A stretch of 64,000 nt of DNA from Pseudooceanicola endophyticus (GTDB lineage: Bacteria > Pseudomonadota > Alphaproteobacteria > Rhodobacterales > Rhodobacteraceae): positions 62,001-126,000 of the forward strand of contig NZ_JAHIAB010000012.1 in assembly GCF_018760365.1 (NCBI RefSeq), written 5' to 3'. The position numbers and the translations under genes are program-made. Each line of letters opens with the position of its first letter. Positions within the stretch are counted from its first letter, which is position 1. Under the pieces are notes generated by a model. That model worked only from the letters and a program-made list of their open reading frames with translations, did no database searches and was not told where the DNA came from. Shown here piece by piece: positions 28,074-36,335 of the stretch.

Positions 28074-29024
28074 TCAGTGCAGCCCGAGCCGCTTCATCCG
28101 CCGGTAAAGGGTGGCGCGGCCGACGCCCAGCATCCGCGCGGCCTCGGAAACATTGCCCCCCGCCCGCGCCAGCGCCCGGTTCATCGCCGCGCGCTGCGCA
28201 CGTTCGAAGCCCCGGGGCCCGTCGTCGCGGCCCAGCAGATCGCTGGCCGGGCAGCCCGCCAGCGGTCCGGCGGCGGACAGCCCGAAGGCCCGGCGCGCGC
28301 CCCGGGTGGCACCCTGCACGATATCGTCCTGGTCCACCGCCAGCAGCACCGCAGCCTCGCTGTCGTCCTGGTCGGCGACGATGATGCGGGCCTCGCGGAA
28401 GGCGGCGCGGAAGGTATCCGTCTCGATCTGGCGGGCGGTCTGGGCCACCATGGCGGCGATCAGCCGGTTGAATCCCTCGGTCTGGTCGACCCGCGCCGAG
28501 GACACGTCCAGCGCGCCGATCAGCTCTCCCTCCGGGCCGAAGATCGGCGCGTCCATGCAGCTCATGGCGATGTTGCGGGCATGGAAATGCTCATCCCGGT
28601 GCACGGTGATGCGGCGGTGCTCGGCGATGCAGGTGCCGATGCCGTTGGTCCCCTCCGAGGCCTCGGACCAGTCGGCCCCGGGCCAGAGCCCCCAGCTTTC
28701 GAAGACGCCGCGGTCGCCCTCTGCGCTGCGCAGGTCCAGCACGACGCCCTGGGCATCGGTCAGCAGCACCGCGCAGCCCGAGGTGCCGACCAGCTGGAAC
28801 AGCGCGTCCAGCCGCGGCGTCGCGACATGGCGCATCGCCTCGGCGCGGCCCCGGTGTTCGGCCAGCGCGGCCTCGGTGATCCGGTGCACCCCCTGGCGCT
28901 GCGCCGGGTCCAGCCCGTGGTGGTCCAGGGACCGCCGCCAGGATGCCGCCAGCCGGGAACGCGCCGCGGCGGCGGGATCGGTGGCGGTGCGCAGCACCCG
29001 TTCGGCATGGGTCGAATTCGTCAT
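28074..29024 (-). CDS. AcoR-like regulator: GAF sensor plus Fis helix-turn-helix, without the AAA+ domain
   Basis: This 316-residue protein begins like AcoR/DhaR activators (residues 20-60 [18 protein letters not shown]). It has a GAF domain at about 75-190 ([37 protein letters not shown]) and a Fis-type helix-turn-helix at the end ([35 protein letters not shown]). The sigma-54 AAA+ domain (GAFTGA, Walker motifs) that normally sits between them is absent, replaced by about 80 residues. It therefore should not activate sigma-54 promoters and may repress or activate sigma-70 promoters. The adjacent dehydrogenase gene is the likely target. Start ATG 29024 follows a GGAGGAC-like site. Confidence 0.85.
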   Translation of the reverse strand: MTNSTHAERVLRTATDPAAAARSRLAASWRRSLDHHGLDPAQRQGVHRITEAALAEHRGRAEAMRHVATPRLDALFQLVGTSGCAVLLTDAQGVVLDLRSAEGDRGVFESWGLWPGADWSEASEGTNGIGTCIAEHRRITVHRDEHFHARNIAMSCMDAPIFGPEGELIGALDVSSARVDQTEGFNRLIAAMVAQTARQIETDTFRAAFREARIIVADQDDSEAAVLLAVDQDDIVQGATRGARRAFGLSAAGPLAGCPASDLLGRDDGPRGFERAQRAAMNRALARAGGNVSEAARMLGVGRATLYRRMKRLGLH

Positions 29025-29125
29025 CGTCAGGTCCTCCCGAAGGGCAGGATAGCCCAGCCCTTCCCCCCGGGGAATGTCCCCGGGCCTTAGACCTTCGCAC
29101 AGGGCGGGGCCCCGCCGGTGCCGGC

Positions 29126-29902
29126 TCAGATCGTGGCGTTCATCCGCGCCAGCGCCTCGCGGGCCTCGGAGCTGCCGGCATTTGCGGCACGGGTATAAAG
29201 GTCGCGCGCCCTGGCCGCGTCCTTCGGGCCGCCCTCGCCATGTTCGTAAAGACGCGCCAGGGCGACCTTGGCGGCGGTGCCGGTGGCACCGCCCTGATCG
29301 GCGGCGCGCCCGTACCATTCGCGCGCCGCGCCGTAATCGCGCCGCAGGCCCAGCCCGGTTTCGTAGGCGCGGCCCAGGTTGTACTGGCTGATCGTGTCGC
29401 CCTTGGCGGCGGCCTTGCCGAACCAGTAGGCGGCGCTGTCGTTGTCGCCCGCCTCGCGCGCGTAAAGCCCCAGGTAGCGCCCGGCGCGCCACTGGCCGTT
29501 GCGCTCGGCCAGGCGCAGCCATTTCAGCGCCCGCCCCTTGTCCGGCGCCACCCCCAGACCCTGACGGTAGATGATCCCCAGCGTCAGCATGGAGGCCGCA
29601 TCGCCCTTGCCGGCAGCCTTCTCGGCCCAGCTGCGGGCGGCATCGGGATCGCGGCGCAGGCCGGTCCCGGCCAGGTACATCTGCGCCAGCCGCCCCTCGG
29701 CCTGCACATTGCCGGCCCCCGCCGCCGGCAGCAGCGCGCGCGCCGCCGCCCGCGCATCCCCCGCCTCCAGCGCCGTGGTCCCGGTCTTGTAAAGCGCACC
29801 GGCCTCCTCGGGGCTGAGCTGGCTGGCCTGGGTGCGCGGCATCGGGGCACAGGCGGCCAGTCCGGCCAGAAGCGGCAGCGAGAGAAGCAGGAGACGCGGC
29901 AT
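29126..29902 (-). CDS. Sel1-repeat lipoprotein
   Basis: This 258-residue protein has a lipoprotein signal peptide with lipobox LAAC (Cys about residue 18). It is followed by about five Sel1/TPR-like repeats of 36 residues (AEGRLAQMYLAGTGLRRDPDAA; SMLTLGIIYRQGLGVAPDKGRA; SQYNLGRAYETGLGLRRDYGAA; LARLYEHGEGGPKDAARA). Such solenoids mediate protein contacts in the periplasm. Start ATG 29902 follows AAAGGA. It is separated from the regulator gene downstream by about 100 bp. The partner is unknown. Confidence 0.9.
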   Translation of the reverse strand: MPRLLLLSLPLLAGLAACAPMPRTQASQLSPEEAGALYKTGTTALEAGDARAAARALLPAAGAGNVQAEGRLAQMYLAGTGLRRDPDAARSWAEKAAGKGDAASMLTLGIIYRQGLGVAPDKGRALKWLRLAERNGQWRAGRYLGLYAREAGDNDSAAYWFGKAAAKGDTISQYNLGRAYETGLGLRRDYGAAREWYGRAADQGGATGTAAKVALARLYEHGEGGPKDAARARDLYTRAANAGSSEAREALARMNATI

Positions 29903-29972
29903 GAAAGGTCCTTTCTGTCTGGAGCTTGGCTCCGGGAAGAAGGGGTGCAATGCCGCGCCCCGCCCCCGGGGT

Positions 29973-30030
29973 CGAGGGGGCAGCCCCTCGCATCCGCTCA
30001 CGATCGGTCGAGGCCGGATGCGAGGGGCTG
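29973..30030 (+). promoter_or_regulatory. Alternative hairpins in the leader of the agmatinase-family gene
   Basis: Two mutually exclusive stems share the same strand. CGAGGGG (29973-) can pair with CCCCTCG (ending 29990). The longer CAGCCCCTCGCATCCG (29981-29996) pairs perfectly with CGGATGCGAGGGGCTG (30015-30030), a 16-bp stem with an 18-nt loop. The element sits about 120 bp upstream of the agmatinase-family start, between it and the divergent Sel1 gene. It could be an attenuator, an mRNA stabiliser or a dispersed repeat. Confidence 0.45.
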
Positions 30031-30138
30031 GCGCGCTGCCGCTTTGCCCGGCACTCCGGGCGCGCGGACATGCGGGCGGACGGATGCGGCTTTACCCCGG
30101 CCCGCGCGTCCCTAGTCTGGGCGCAAAGGAGCCCTGCC

Positions 30139-30156
30139 ATGCCCGTTTCCCAATGA
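30139..30156 (+). CDS. Five-codon leader ORF overlapping the agmatinase-family start
   Basis: AAAGGAG (30125-30131) is optimally spaced (7 nt) from ATG 30139, which opens a reading frame of only ATG plus four codons (MPVSQ) ending in TGA 30154-30156. That stop overlaps the ATG of the agmatinase-family gene (30153) as ATGA. The best ribosome site thus serves the leader, and the main gene would be reached by re-initiation. A sequencing or real frameshift that merges the two is the alternative. Confidence 0.4.
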   Translation: MPVSQ

Positions 30157-31169
30157 GTGTTTCCCCCTTCAACCAGCCGCTGGGCGGCAATGCCATGCCC
30201 CGCACCGGCGGCCCCGCCACCATGATGCGCCTGCCCGCCCAGGACAGCGCCGCGGGCCTTGATGCCTGCTTTCTGGGGATCCCGATGGACATCGGCACCT
30301 CGAACCGGCCCGGCACGCGGCTGGGCCCGCGCCAGATCCGCGACGAGAGCCGGATGATCCGGCCCTACAACATGGCGACCGGTGCCGCCCCCTTCGAGCA
30401 TCTTCAGGTCGCCGATATCGGCGATGTGCCGATCAACCTCTTCGATCTGAAGAAATCGGTGGACATCATCGCCGATCACTACCGCGAGGTGCTTTCGCAC
30501 GGGGTGATCCCGCTGACGCTGGGGGGGGATCACACCCTGACCTGGCCGATCCTGCGGGCGATGGCGGAACGCCACGGGCCGGTGGCGCTGATCCATGTCG
30601 ATGCCCATTCCGACACCAACGCGGAGATGTTCGGCGAAACCGTCGCCCATGGCTGCCCGTTCCGCCGGGCCTGGGAAGAGGGGCTGCTGCAGAACGACAA
30701 GGTGTTCCAGATCGGTCTGCGCGGCACCGGCTATGCGGCGGATGATTTCGACTGGGGGCGGCGGCAGGGCTGGACCTGCATCCAGGCGGAAGAGTGCTGG
30801 CACCGCTCGCTGACACCGCTGATGGGCTGGATCCGCGAACGTATCGGCGATGCGCCGGTCTACCTGAGCTACGACATCGACAGCCTCGACCCCGCCTTCG
30901 CGCCCGGCACCGGCACGGTCGAGGTCGGCGGGCTGACCACCCAGCAGGGGCTGGAGATCATCCGCGGCTGCGCCGGGCTGAACCTGGTGGGGGGCGATCT
31001 GGTCGAGGTCTCTCCGCCCTATGATCCGGCGGGCAACACCGCGGTGATCGCGGCGAATTTCCTGTATGAGATGCTTTGTGCCCTGCCCGGGGTGGAGAGG
31101 GCGCGGGGGGGCGTTGCCCCCCATGGCGCCGCCGGCGCCATTCCCCCCGGCATATTTGGGGAAAGATGA
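30153..31169 (+). CDS. Agmatinase/guanidinobutyrase family (ureohydrolase)
   Basis: This 338-residue enzyme has the binuclear manganese motifs of ureohydrolases: LGGDHTLTWP, ALIHVDAHSDTN and LSYDIDSLDPAFAPGTGT, plus GGLTTQQGLEIIRG and GDLVEVSPPYD. The N-terminus (FLGIPMDIGTSNRPGTRLGP) is typical of agmatinase SpeB and guanidinobutyrase GbuA, which release urea from a guanidino substrate. The exact substrate is open. The last ~25 residues after LCALPGVER read into a GC-rich repeat and ATTTGGGG element and are unlike the family, so a native stop may have been lost. PuuB-like and PuuR-like genes in the window support polyamine/guanidino catabolism. Confidence 0.9.
   Translation: MSVSPFNQPLGGNAMPRTGGPATMMRLPAQDSAAGLDACFLGIPMDIGTSNRPGTRLGPRQIRDESRMIRPYNMATGAAPFEHLQVADIGDVPINLFDLKKSVDIIADHYREVLSHGVIPLTLGGDHTLTWPILRAMAERHGPVALIHVDAHSDTNAEMFGETVAHGCPFRRAWEEGLLQNDKVFQIGLRGTGYAADDFDWGRRQGWTCIQAEECWHRSLTPLMGWIRERIGDAPVYLSYDIDSLDPAFAPGTGTVEVGGLTTQQGLEIIRGCAGLNLVGGDLVEVSPPYDPAGNTAVIAANFLYEMLCALPGVERARGGVAPHGAAGAIPPGIFGER
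31105..31163 (+). repeat. Hairpin-rich element at the 3' end of the agmatinase-family gene
   Basis: Three inverted repeats follow in a row: GGGGGGC-GTT-GCCCCCC (31106-31122), GGCGCC-GCC-GGCGCC, and TTCCCC (31141-31146) with GGGGAA (31158-31163) around CCGGCATATTT. The block resembles the GC-rich 'CCCCCGG.ATATTTGGGG' intergenic element that is frequent in Rhodobacterales. Here it lies inside the coding frame, and the first hairpin is a plausible terminator. Confidence 0.5.
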
Positions 31170-31242
31170 AAGCGAGGGGGCGGGTGCTGGCGTCTTCCCG
31201 CCCGATCGCCCATAGTCGCGGACGGGCAAATCCGGGGGGCAG

Positions 31243-32463
31243 ATGCGGATCCTTCACACCGCCGACTGGCATATCGGGCAGACGCTGAACGGCTGGAGCC
31301 GGGACGCCGAACATGCGCTCTGGCTGGAGCAGCTGGCAGGCGTTCTGGCCGAGGAGGAGATCGACGTGCTGCTGGTGGCGGGCGATGTCTTCGACGGCAT
31401 CAACCCCTCGGGCGAGGCGCAGCGGCTGCTCTATTCCGCGCTGCGGCGCTTCCGCGATGTGCGGCCCCGGCTGGTCACCGTGATGATTGCCGGCAACCAC
31501 GATCCCGCAGGCCGGCTGGAGGCACCGCGCGCCATCCTCGAAAGCCTCGACGTGCATGTGGTGGGCAGCCTGCGGCGCCACGGCACGGCGGTCGATGCTG
31601 CGGCCCATGTGATCGACCTGCCCGATGCCTCGGGGGCGGTGGCCGCCCATGTCTGCGCCGTCCCCTTCCTGCGCGCCGCCGACCTGCCGGGGCTGCGCTT
31701 CGAGGCCGGCGAAGACCGCGGATCGCCGGTGGTCGCGGCAGCCCGCGCGCTGCATATGGAGCTGGCCGAGGCAGCCCGGGCCATCGCCGGGCCGCGCCCG
31801 CTGATCGCGCTTGGCCACCTGCACTGCCAGGGCGGCACCGAGAGCGAGGGCGCCGAACGGCGCATCCTGATCGGCGGCGAACATGCCGTGCCTCCCGACA
31901 TCTTTCCCGCCGCCTTCGACTACGTGGCGCTTGGCCACCTGCACCGGCCGCAGAGCCTTGATGGCGGGCGGGTGCGCTATGCGGGATCGTGCTTTCCGCT
32001 GTCGGCGGCGGAGGCGGGCTATGACCACGGCGTCACCGTGCTGGAGCTGAAAGACGGACGGCTGGAGCCGCGCCACCGCCCCCTGCCCCGTCCCGCCGGA
32101 ATGCTGCGCCTGCCCGCGCGCGGCGCGCTGGCGATCGAGGATCTGGAACGCGCGCTGGAGGCGCTGGCGCTCGATCCCGACCTTGCGCCCGGGCTGCGGC
32201 CCTTCGTGCAGCTGGAGCTGGAGGCCACCGCCCCCGCCCCGGTGCTGATCGCCCGCGCCGAGACCGCGCTGGCCGCCCGCCCGCTGCGCCCCGCCGGGCT
32301 GCGGGTGCGCCGGGCCGAGGCCGCGCCCGAGGCGCCGCCGCCGGTCTCCCTGCAGGACACTTCGCCCGAAGAGCTGTTCCGCAAGGCCTTCGAGAAGACC
32401 AACGGCCAGCCCCCGGGCGCCGCCCATGTCGCGGCCTTCCGCGACGCCGCATCGGAGGTCTGA
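31243..32463 (+). CDS. sbcD: Exonuclease subunit SbcD (Mre11-type)
   Basis: This 406-residue protein has the metallophosphoesterase motifs of Mre11/SbcD: ILHTADWHIGQTLNG at the start (metal ligands Asp and His), VAGDVFDG, IAGNHDPAGR and LGHLHRPQ, with capping and dimerisation regions after them. With SbcC it makes a double-strand exonuclease and hairpin endonuclease that opens palindrome hairpins and blocked ends. The sbcC start lies 3 bp after its stop. Its occurrence beside a replicon full of palindromes is noted, although those palindromes are short. Confidence 0.95.
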   Translation: MRILHTADWHIGQTLNGWSRDAEHALWLEQLAGVLAEEEIDVLLVAGDVFDGINPSGEAQRLLYSALRRFRDVRPRLVTVMIAGNHDPAGRLEAPRAILESLDVHVVGSLRRHGTAVDAAAHVIDLPDASGAVAAHVCAVPFLRAADLPGLRFEAGEDRGSPVVAAARALHMELAEAARAIAGPRPLIALGHLHCQGGTESEGAERRILIGGEHAVPPDIFPAAFDYVALGHLHRPQSLDGGRVRYAGSCFPLSAAEAGYDHGVTVLELKDGRLEPRHRPLPRPAGMLRLPARGALAIEDLERALEALALDPDLAPGLRPFVQLELEATAPAPVLIARAETALAARPLRPAGLRVRRAEAAPEAPPPVSLQDTSPEELFRKAFEKTNGQPPGAAHVAAFRDAASEV

Positions 32464-32466
32464 TCC

Positions 32467-35400
32467 ATGCGCATCCTGGCGATCCGGGGCGGCAACCTGG
32501 CCAGCCTTTCCGCAGTATTCGAGATCGACCTGGCCGCCGAACCGCTGCGGTCGGCCGGGCTCTTCGCCATCACCGGAGAGACCGGCGCCGGCAAATCGAC
32601 GATCCTCGACGCGCTGTGCCTGGCGCTGTACGGGCGCTGCCCGCGGCTGTCGAACGATGGCGTCGACGATGACGTGCCCGATATCGAGGGCCAGACGATC
32701 CGCGCCACCGATGCGCGCTCGATCCTGCGGCGGGGCACCAGTTCGGGCTTTGCCGAGGTCGATTTCGAGGCCACCGACGGCCAGCTTTACCGGGCCGGAT
32801 GGGCGGCGCGGCGGGCGCGCGGGCGCGCCGAGGGGCGGCTTCAGAGCGATGAACGCAGCCTGACGCGGCTGTCCGACGGGCAGGTCCTGGAAAGCCAGAA
32901 GACCGCCGTCACCAAGCGCGTCGAGGCGCTGAGCGGGCTGACCTACGAGGAATTCCGCCGCACCTGCCTGCTGGCGCAGGGCGATTTCGATGCCTTCCTG
33001 CGGGCCCGCACCCAGGAACGGGCCGCCCTGCTGGAAAAGGTCACCGGCACCGGCATCTACCGCGACATCTCGCGCCGGATCTACGAACGTCACGAGGCCG
33101 CGCGCCAGGCCCTGGCCGCGCTGGAGACCCGCCGTGCCGCCACCCCCGCCCTGCCCCCCGAGGCGCGCCAGGCGCTGGAGGCCGAGGCCGCGACCCTGCA
33201 CGAGGAGATCGCGGCGCTCGGGCCGCTGCTGGCGGAAACCGGCGCGGCGCTGGCCCGCCATGCCGCCCGCACCCAGGCCGAGGCCCGCGTTGCCGCCGCC
33301 GAGGCCGCCCTGGCCGAGGCCGGCACCGCCGAGGCCGCCGCCACCCCCGAACGCGACCGGCTGGCCCGGCTGGAGGCCGCCGCCCCGCTGCGCCCCGCCC
33401 ATGACGCCCGCCGCCATGCGGCGGAGGCGGTGCAGGAGCTGGAACAGCGCGCCGCCGCCGCCGGGGCGCAGCTCTCGGATCTGGCGGCGGCACTGGCCGG
33501 GGCCCGCGACCGGCGTGCCGAGGCCAGCCGCCGTCAGGGCGCGGCAGAGGCGCTGTTCAAGACCCTCGGGCCGGTCTGGACCCGGGCCACGCAGCTGGAC
33601 GAACGCCTGCGCGCCGCCGCGCAGGACCTGGCGCAGCTCTCGGAGGGGCGCCAGCAGGCCAGGGCCGCGCTGGCGCAGGCACAGGAGGCCCATGCGGCGC
33701 TGCTGCGCCGGGCCGGGACCGCCGAAGCCGCCCGCGACACCGCCCGCGCGGCCCTCGAAACCCGGCCCGGCAGTGCCCGCCTGGCCGAGCAATGGCCGGC
33801 GATCGCCGAGGCGCTCGAGACCCGCAACGCCGCACGGGCCCAGGGACGCGCCGCCCGCGACCGCGCCGCCACCCTGCGCCAACAGGCCGAGGCCGCCGAG
33901 ACCCGCCGCCAGTCCCTTCAGGCCGAGGAGGAGGCCGACGGCCAGACGCTCTCTGCCGCCGAGGCCGAGCTCGCCCGTGACCGCAGCGCCCGCGACGCCC
34001 TGCTGGCCGGGGATCCGCAGGCCCGCCATGACCGGCTGACCCGCGCCGGGACCCTGCTGGACGCGGCCCGCCGCGCCCTTCGGACCCATCACGAGGCCAC
34101 CGGCACCCGCGACGAAGCCCGCGCCCGCGCCGACACCGCGCGCACCGACGCGACCCGCCACCGCGAGGCCGCCGACCGCGCCGCCCGCGCCGGGGCCGAG
34201 GCCGCGATCCGCATCAACGCGCTGGAGGCGCCGGTGGACCGTGCCGAGGCCGCCGCCTCGGAGCTGGCGGCCCGCCTGCGCCGCCACCTGAGCGCGGGAG
34301 AGCCCTGCCCGGTCTGCGGCGCGCTCAGCCATCCCGTGCAGGCCGACGACGCCCTGACCGGCCTTGCCCGGGAGATGCGCGCGGCCCTGACGGAGGCCCG
34401 CGCCACGCGCGATGCCCAGGCCCGTGCCGAGGCACAGGCCCTCTCCGCAGCCGAGGCCGCACGGCTTTCGGCAGAGGCCGCGACCAGCGCCGCCAACACC
34501 GCCGAAGCCACCCGGGACGAAGCCGCCGCGACGCTGGCCGACACCGATCACCGGGGCCGCCAGCTGGGCCTGCCCCCCCTGCCCTCCCCCGAGGCCCCCG
34601 GCGCGCAGACCGCGCTCGACGCCCTTGGCGCCGACACCACGACGCAGCTGGCCGAGGCGGGCGCGCAGCTGGCCCGGCTGGAGACGCTGCGCGGCGCCAT
34701 CGACGCCACCCGCGACCGCATCGCCGCCCTCGGCCAGACCCGCGCCGCCCGCGCCGCCACCCGAGAGACCCTGAGCACCGGGATCGCCGAGGCCCGCGCC
34801 ACCGCCGCCGGCTGCGATGCCGATGCCACCGGGGCCGACGCCCGCGCGCAGCGCGCCGAGGCGATCCTGCATCCGGTCCTCGCCGGGCTCGGCCTGCCGC
34901 AGGACGCGCTTGGCTCCGGCGATCTCGACCGGCAGCTCGGCGCGCTGCACGACTGGCACCGGGACCAGGCCGCCGCCCTCTCCGGGGCAGAGGCCACCCT
35001 GGCCGACCTCGCCCCCCGGATCGCCGGGGCCGCCCGCGACCTGGCCGCCGCGCAGCAGGCCCTCGACCAGCTGAGCACGCGCCTCTCCGAGGCCGGGACC
35101 CGGGCGGAGGCGCTGCGCCAGGACCGCGACGGCCTGCTGGAGGGACCCGACGGCGCCGACACCGCCGCCCACCGCAGCCGTCACAATGCCGATCGGATCG
35201 CCGCCGGAGAGGCCGCCACCGCCGCCGCCGAGGCACTGGCCGCGACAGAGGCACGCCAGGCCGCGCTGCTTGACCGGCAGGCCCAGGCCAGCGAGGCGCT
35301 CGGCCCCGCCCGCACGCGAGCCGCGCAGGCCGGGGCGCGGCTGGCCGCCGACTGTGCCGCCGCCGGGATCGCCCCGGAGGCGCTCGCCCCCCTGCTGGCC

Positions 35401-36207
35401 GAGGGGCCCCGGGCCATCCCGGAGCTGCGTCAGGCCCTTGCCGCCCTGGCCGAGGCCCGCACCAGCGCCGCCGCTACCCTGGCCGCGCGCCGCGAGGATC
35501 TGGAACAGATCCGCGCCCAGCCTCTGCCCGAAGAGCCGGAAGAGACCCTCCAGGCCCGCCGGGCCGAGGCCGAGGCGCGCCGCGATGCCGCGCACAGCCG
35601 CACCGGCGCGATCCGCGAACAGCTGGAAGCCGACGACCGGCTGCTGGGTGGGCTGCGCGCCCTCGATGCAGAGATCGCCGAGGCCCGCAGCCAGCAGGAG
35701 ACCTGGGCGGCGGTGAATGCCGCCGTGGGCTCCGCCAATGGCGGCAAATTCGCCCAGATCGCCCAGGGCGTCACCCTCAGCCTGCTGGTGGAACGCGCCA
35801 ATCTCCACCTTGCCGAGCTGAAGCCGCGCTACCGGCTGATCCAGGGCGCCGAGGAGCTTTCGCTGCACATCGTCGACCGCGACATGGGCGAGGAGACCCG
35901 CTCGACCCGCTCGCTCTCGGGGGGGGAACGCTTTCTGGTCTCGCTCGCGCTGGCGCTGGCGCTGTCGCGGATGGGCAGCACGGCGCAGCTTGCGGCCACG
36001 CTTTTCATCGACGAGGGCTTCGGCTCGCTCGATGCCGAAAGCCTCGATGTGGCCGTCGATGCGCTGGAGGCGCTGCAGGCCCAGGGTCGAACCATTGGCG
36101 TGATCAGCCATGTCGAGGCCCTGAAGGACCGCATTCCGGTGCAGATCCGCGTCAGCCGCCACGGCGGCGGGGCCAGCACCCTTGCGCTCAGCGCCCCGGG
36201 GCTGTGA
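32467..36207 (+). CDS. sbcC: Exonuclease subunit SbcC (Rad50-type SMC ATPase)
   Basis: This 1,246-residue protein has Walker A GETGAGKS at residues 37-44 and a Q-loop region CLLAQGDFDAFL. Two long Ala/Arg/Glu-rich coiled coils flank a zinc hook CPVC at about residues 614-617. At the end come the signature SLSGGERFLVSLALA and Walker B LFIDEGFGSLDAESLD. It powers the SbcCD nuclease at DNA ends and hairpins. The very regular GC-rich coiled-coil region leaves a false open frame on the opposite strand. It is cotranscribed with sbcD. Confidence 0.96.
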   Translation: MRILAIRGGNLASLSAVFEIDLAAEPLRSAGLFAITGETGAGKSTILDALCLALYGRCPRLSNDGVDDDVPDIEGQTIRATDARSILRRGTSSGFAEVDFEATDGQLYRAGWAARRARGRAEGRLQSDERSLTRLSDGQVLESQKTAVTKRVEALSGLTYEEFRRTCLLAQGDFDAFLRARTQERAALLEKVTGTGIYRDISRRIYERHEAARQALAALETRRAATPALPPEARQALEAEAATLHEEIAALGPLLAETGAALARHAARTQAEARVAAAEAALAEAGTAEAAATPERDRLARLEAAAPLRPAHDARRHAAEAVQELEQRAAAAGAQLSDLAAALAGARDRRAEASRRQGAAEALFKTLGPVWTRATQLDERLRAAAQDLAQLSEGRQQARAALAQAQEAHAALLRRAGTAEAARDTARAALETRPGSARLAEQWPAIAEALETRNAARAQGRAARDRAATLRQQAEAAETRRQSLQAEEEADGQTLSAAEAELARDRSARDALLAGDPQARHDRLTRAGTLLDAARRALRTHHEATGTRDEARARADTARTDATRHREAADRAARAGAEAAIRINALEAPVDRAEAAASELAARLRRHLSAGEPCPVCGALSHPVQADDALTGLAREMRAALTEARATRDAQARAEAQALSAAEAARLSAEAATSAANTAEATRDEAAATLADTDHRGRQLGLPPLPSPEAPGAQTALDALGADTTTQLAEAGAQLARLETLRGAIDATRDRIAALGQTRAARAATRETLSTGIAEARATAAGCDADATGADARAQRAEAILHPVLAGLGLPQDALGSGDLDRQLGALHDWHRDQAAALSGAEATLADLAPRIAGAARDLAAAQQALDQLSTRLSEAGTRAEALRQDRDGLLEGPDGADTAAHRSRHNADRIAAGEAATAAAEALAATEARQAALLDRQAQASEALGPARTRAAQAGARLAADCAAAGIAPEALAPLLAEGPRAIPELRQALAALAEARTSAAATLAARREDLEQIRAQPLPEEPEETLQARRAEAEARRDAAHSRTGAIREQLEADDRLLGGLRALDAEIAEARSQQETWAAVNAAVGSANGGKFAQIAQGVTLSLLVERANLHLAELKPRYRLIQGAEELSLHIVDRDMGEETRSTRSLSGGERFLVSLALALALSRMGSTAQLAATLFIDEGFGSLDAESLDVAVDALEALQAQGRTIGVISHVEALKDRIPVQIRVSRHGGGASTLALSAPGL

Positions 36208-36335
36208 CCACGGCGCCCGGCGTTTCGGCAGCCGGGCCGCCAAATCCCCCCGAAGGCAGGGTTTTTCGCGCTGCCATCTGGCGCCCGGACGCCGCTGATG
36301 TACCGTCGCCGCAACCGATCCGGGAGCTTCCTGAC

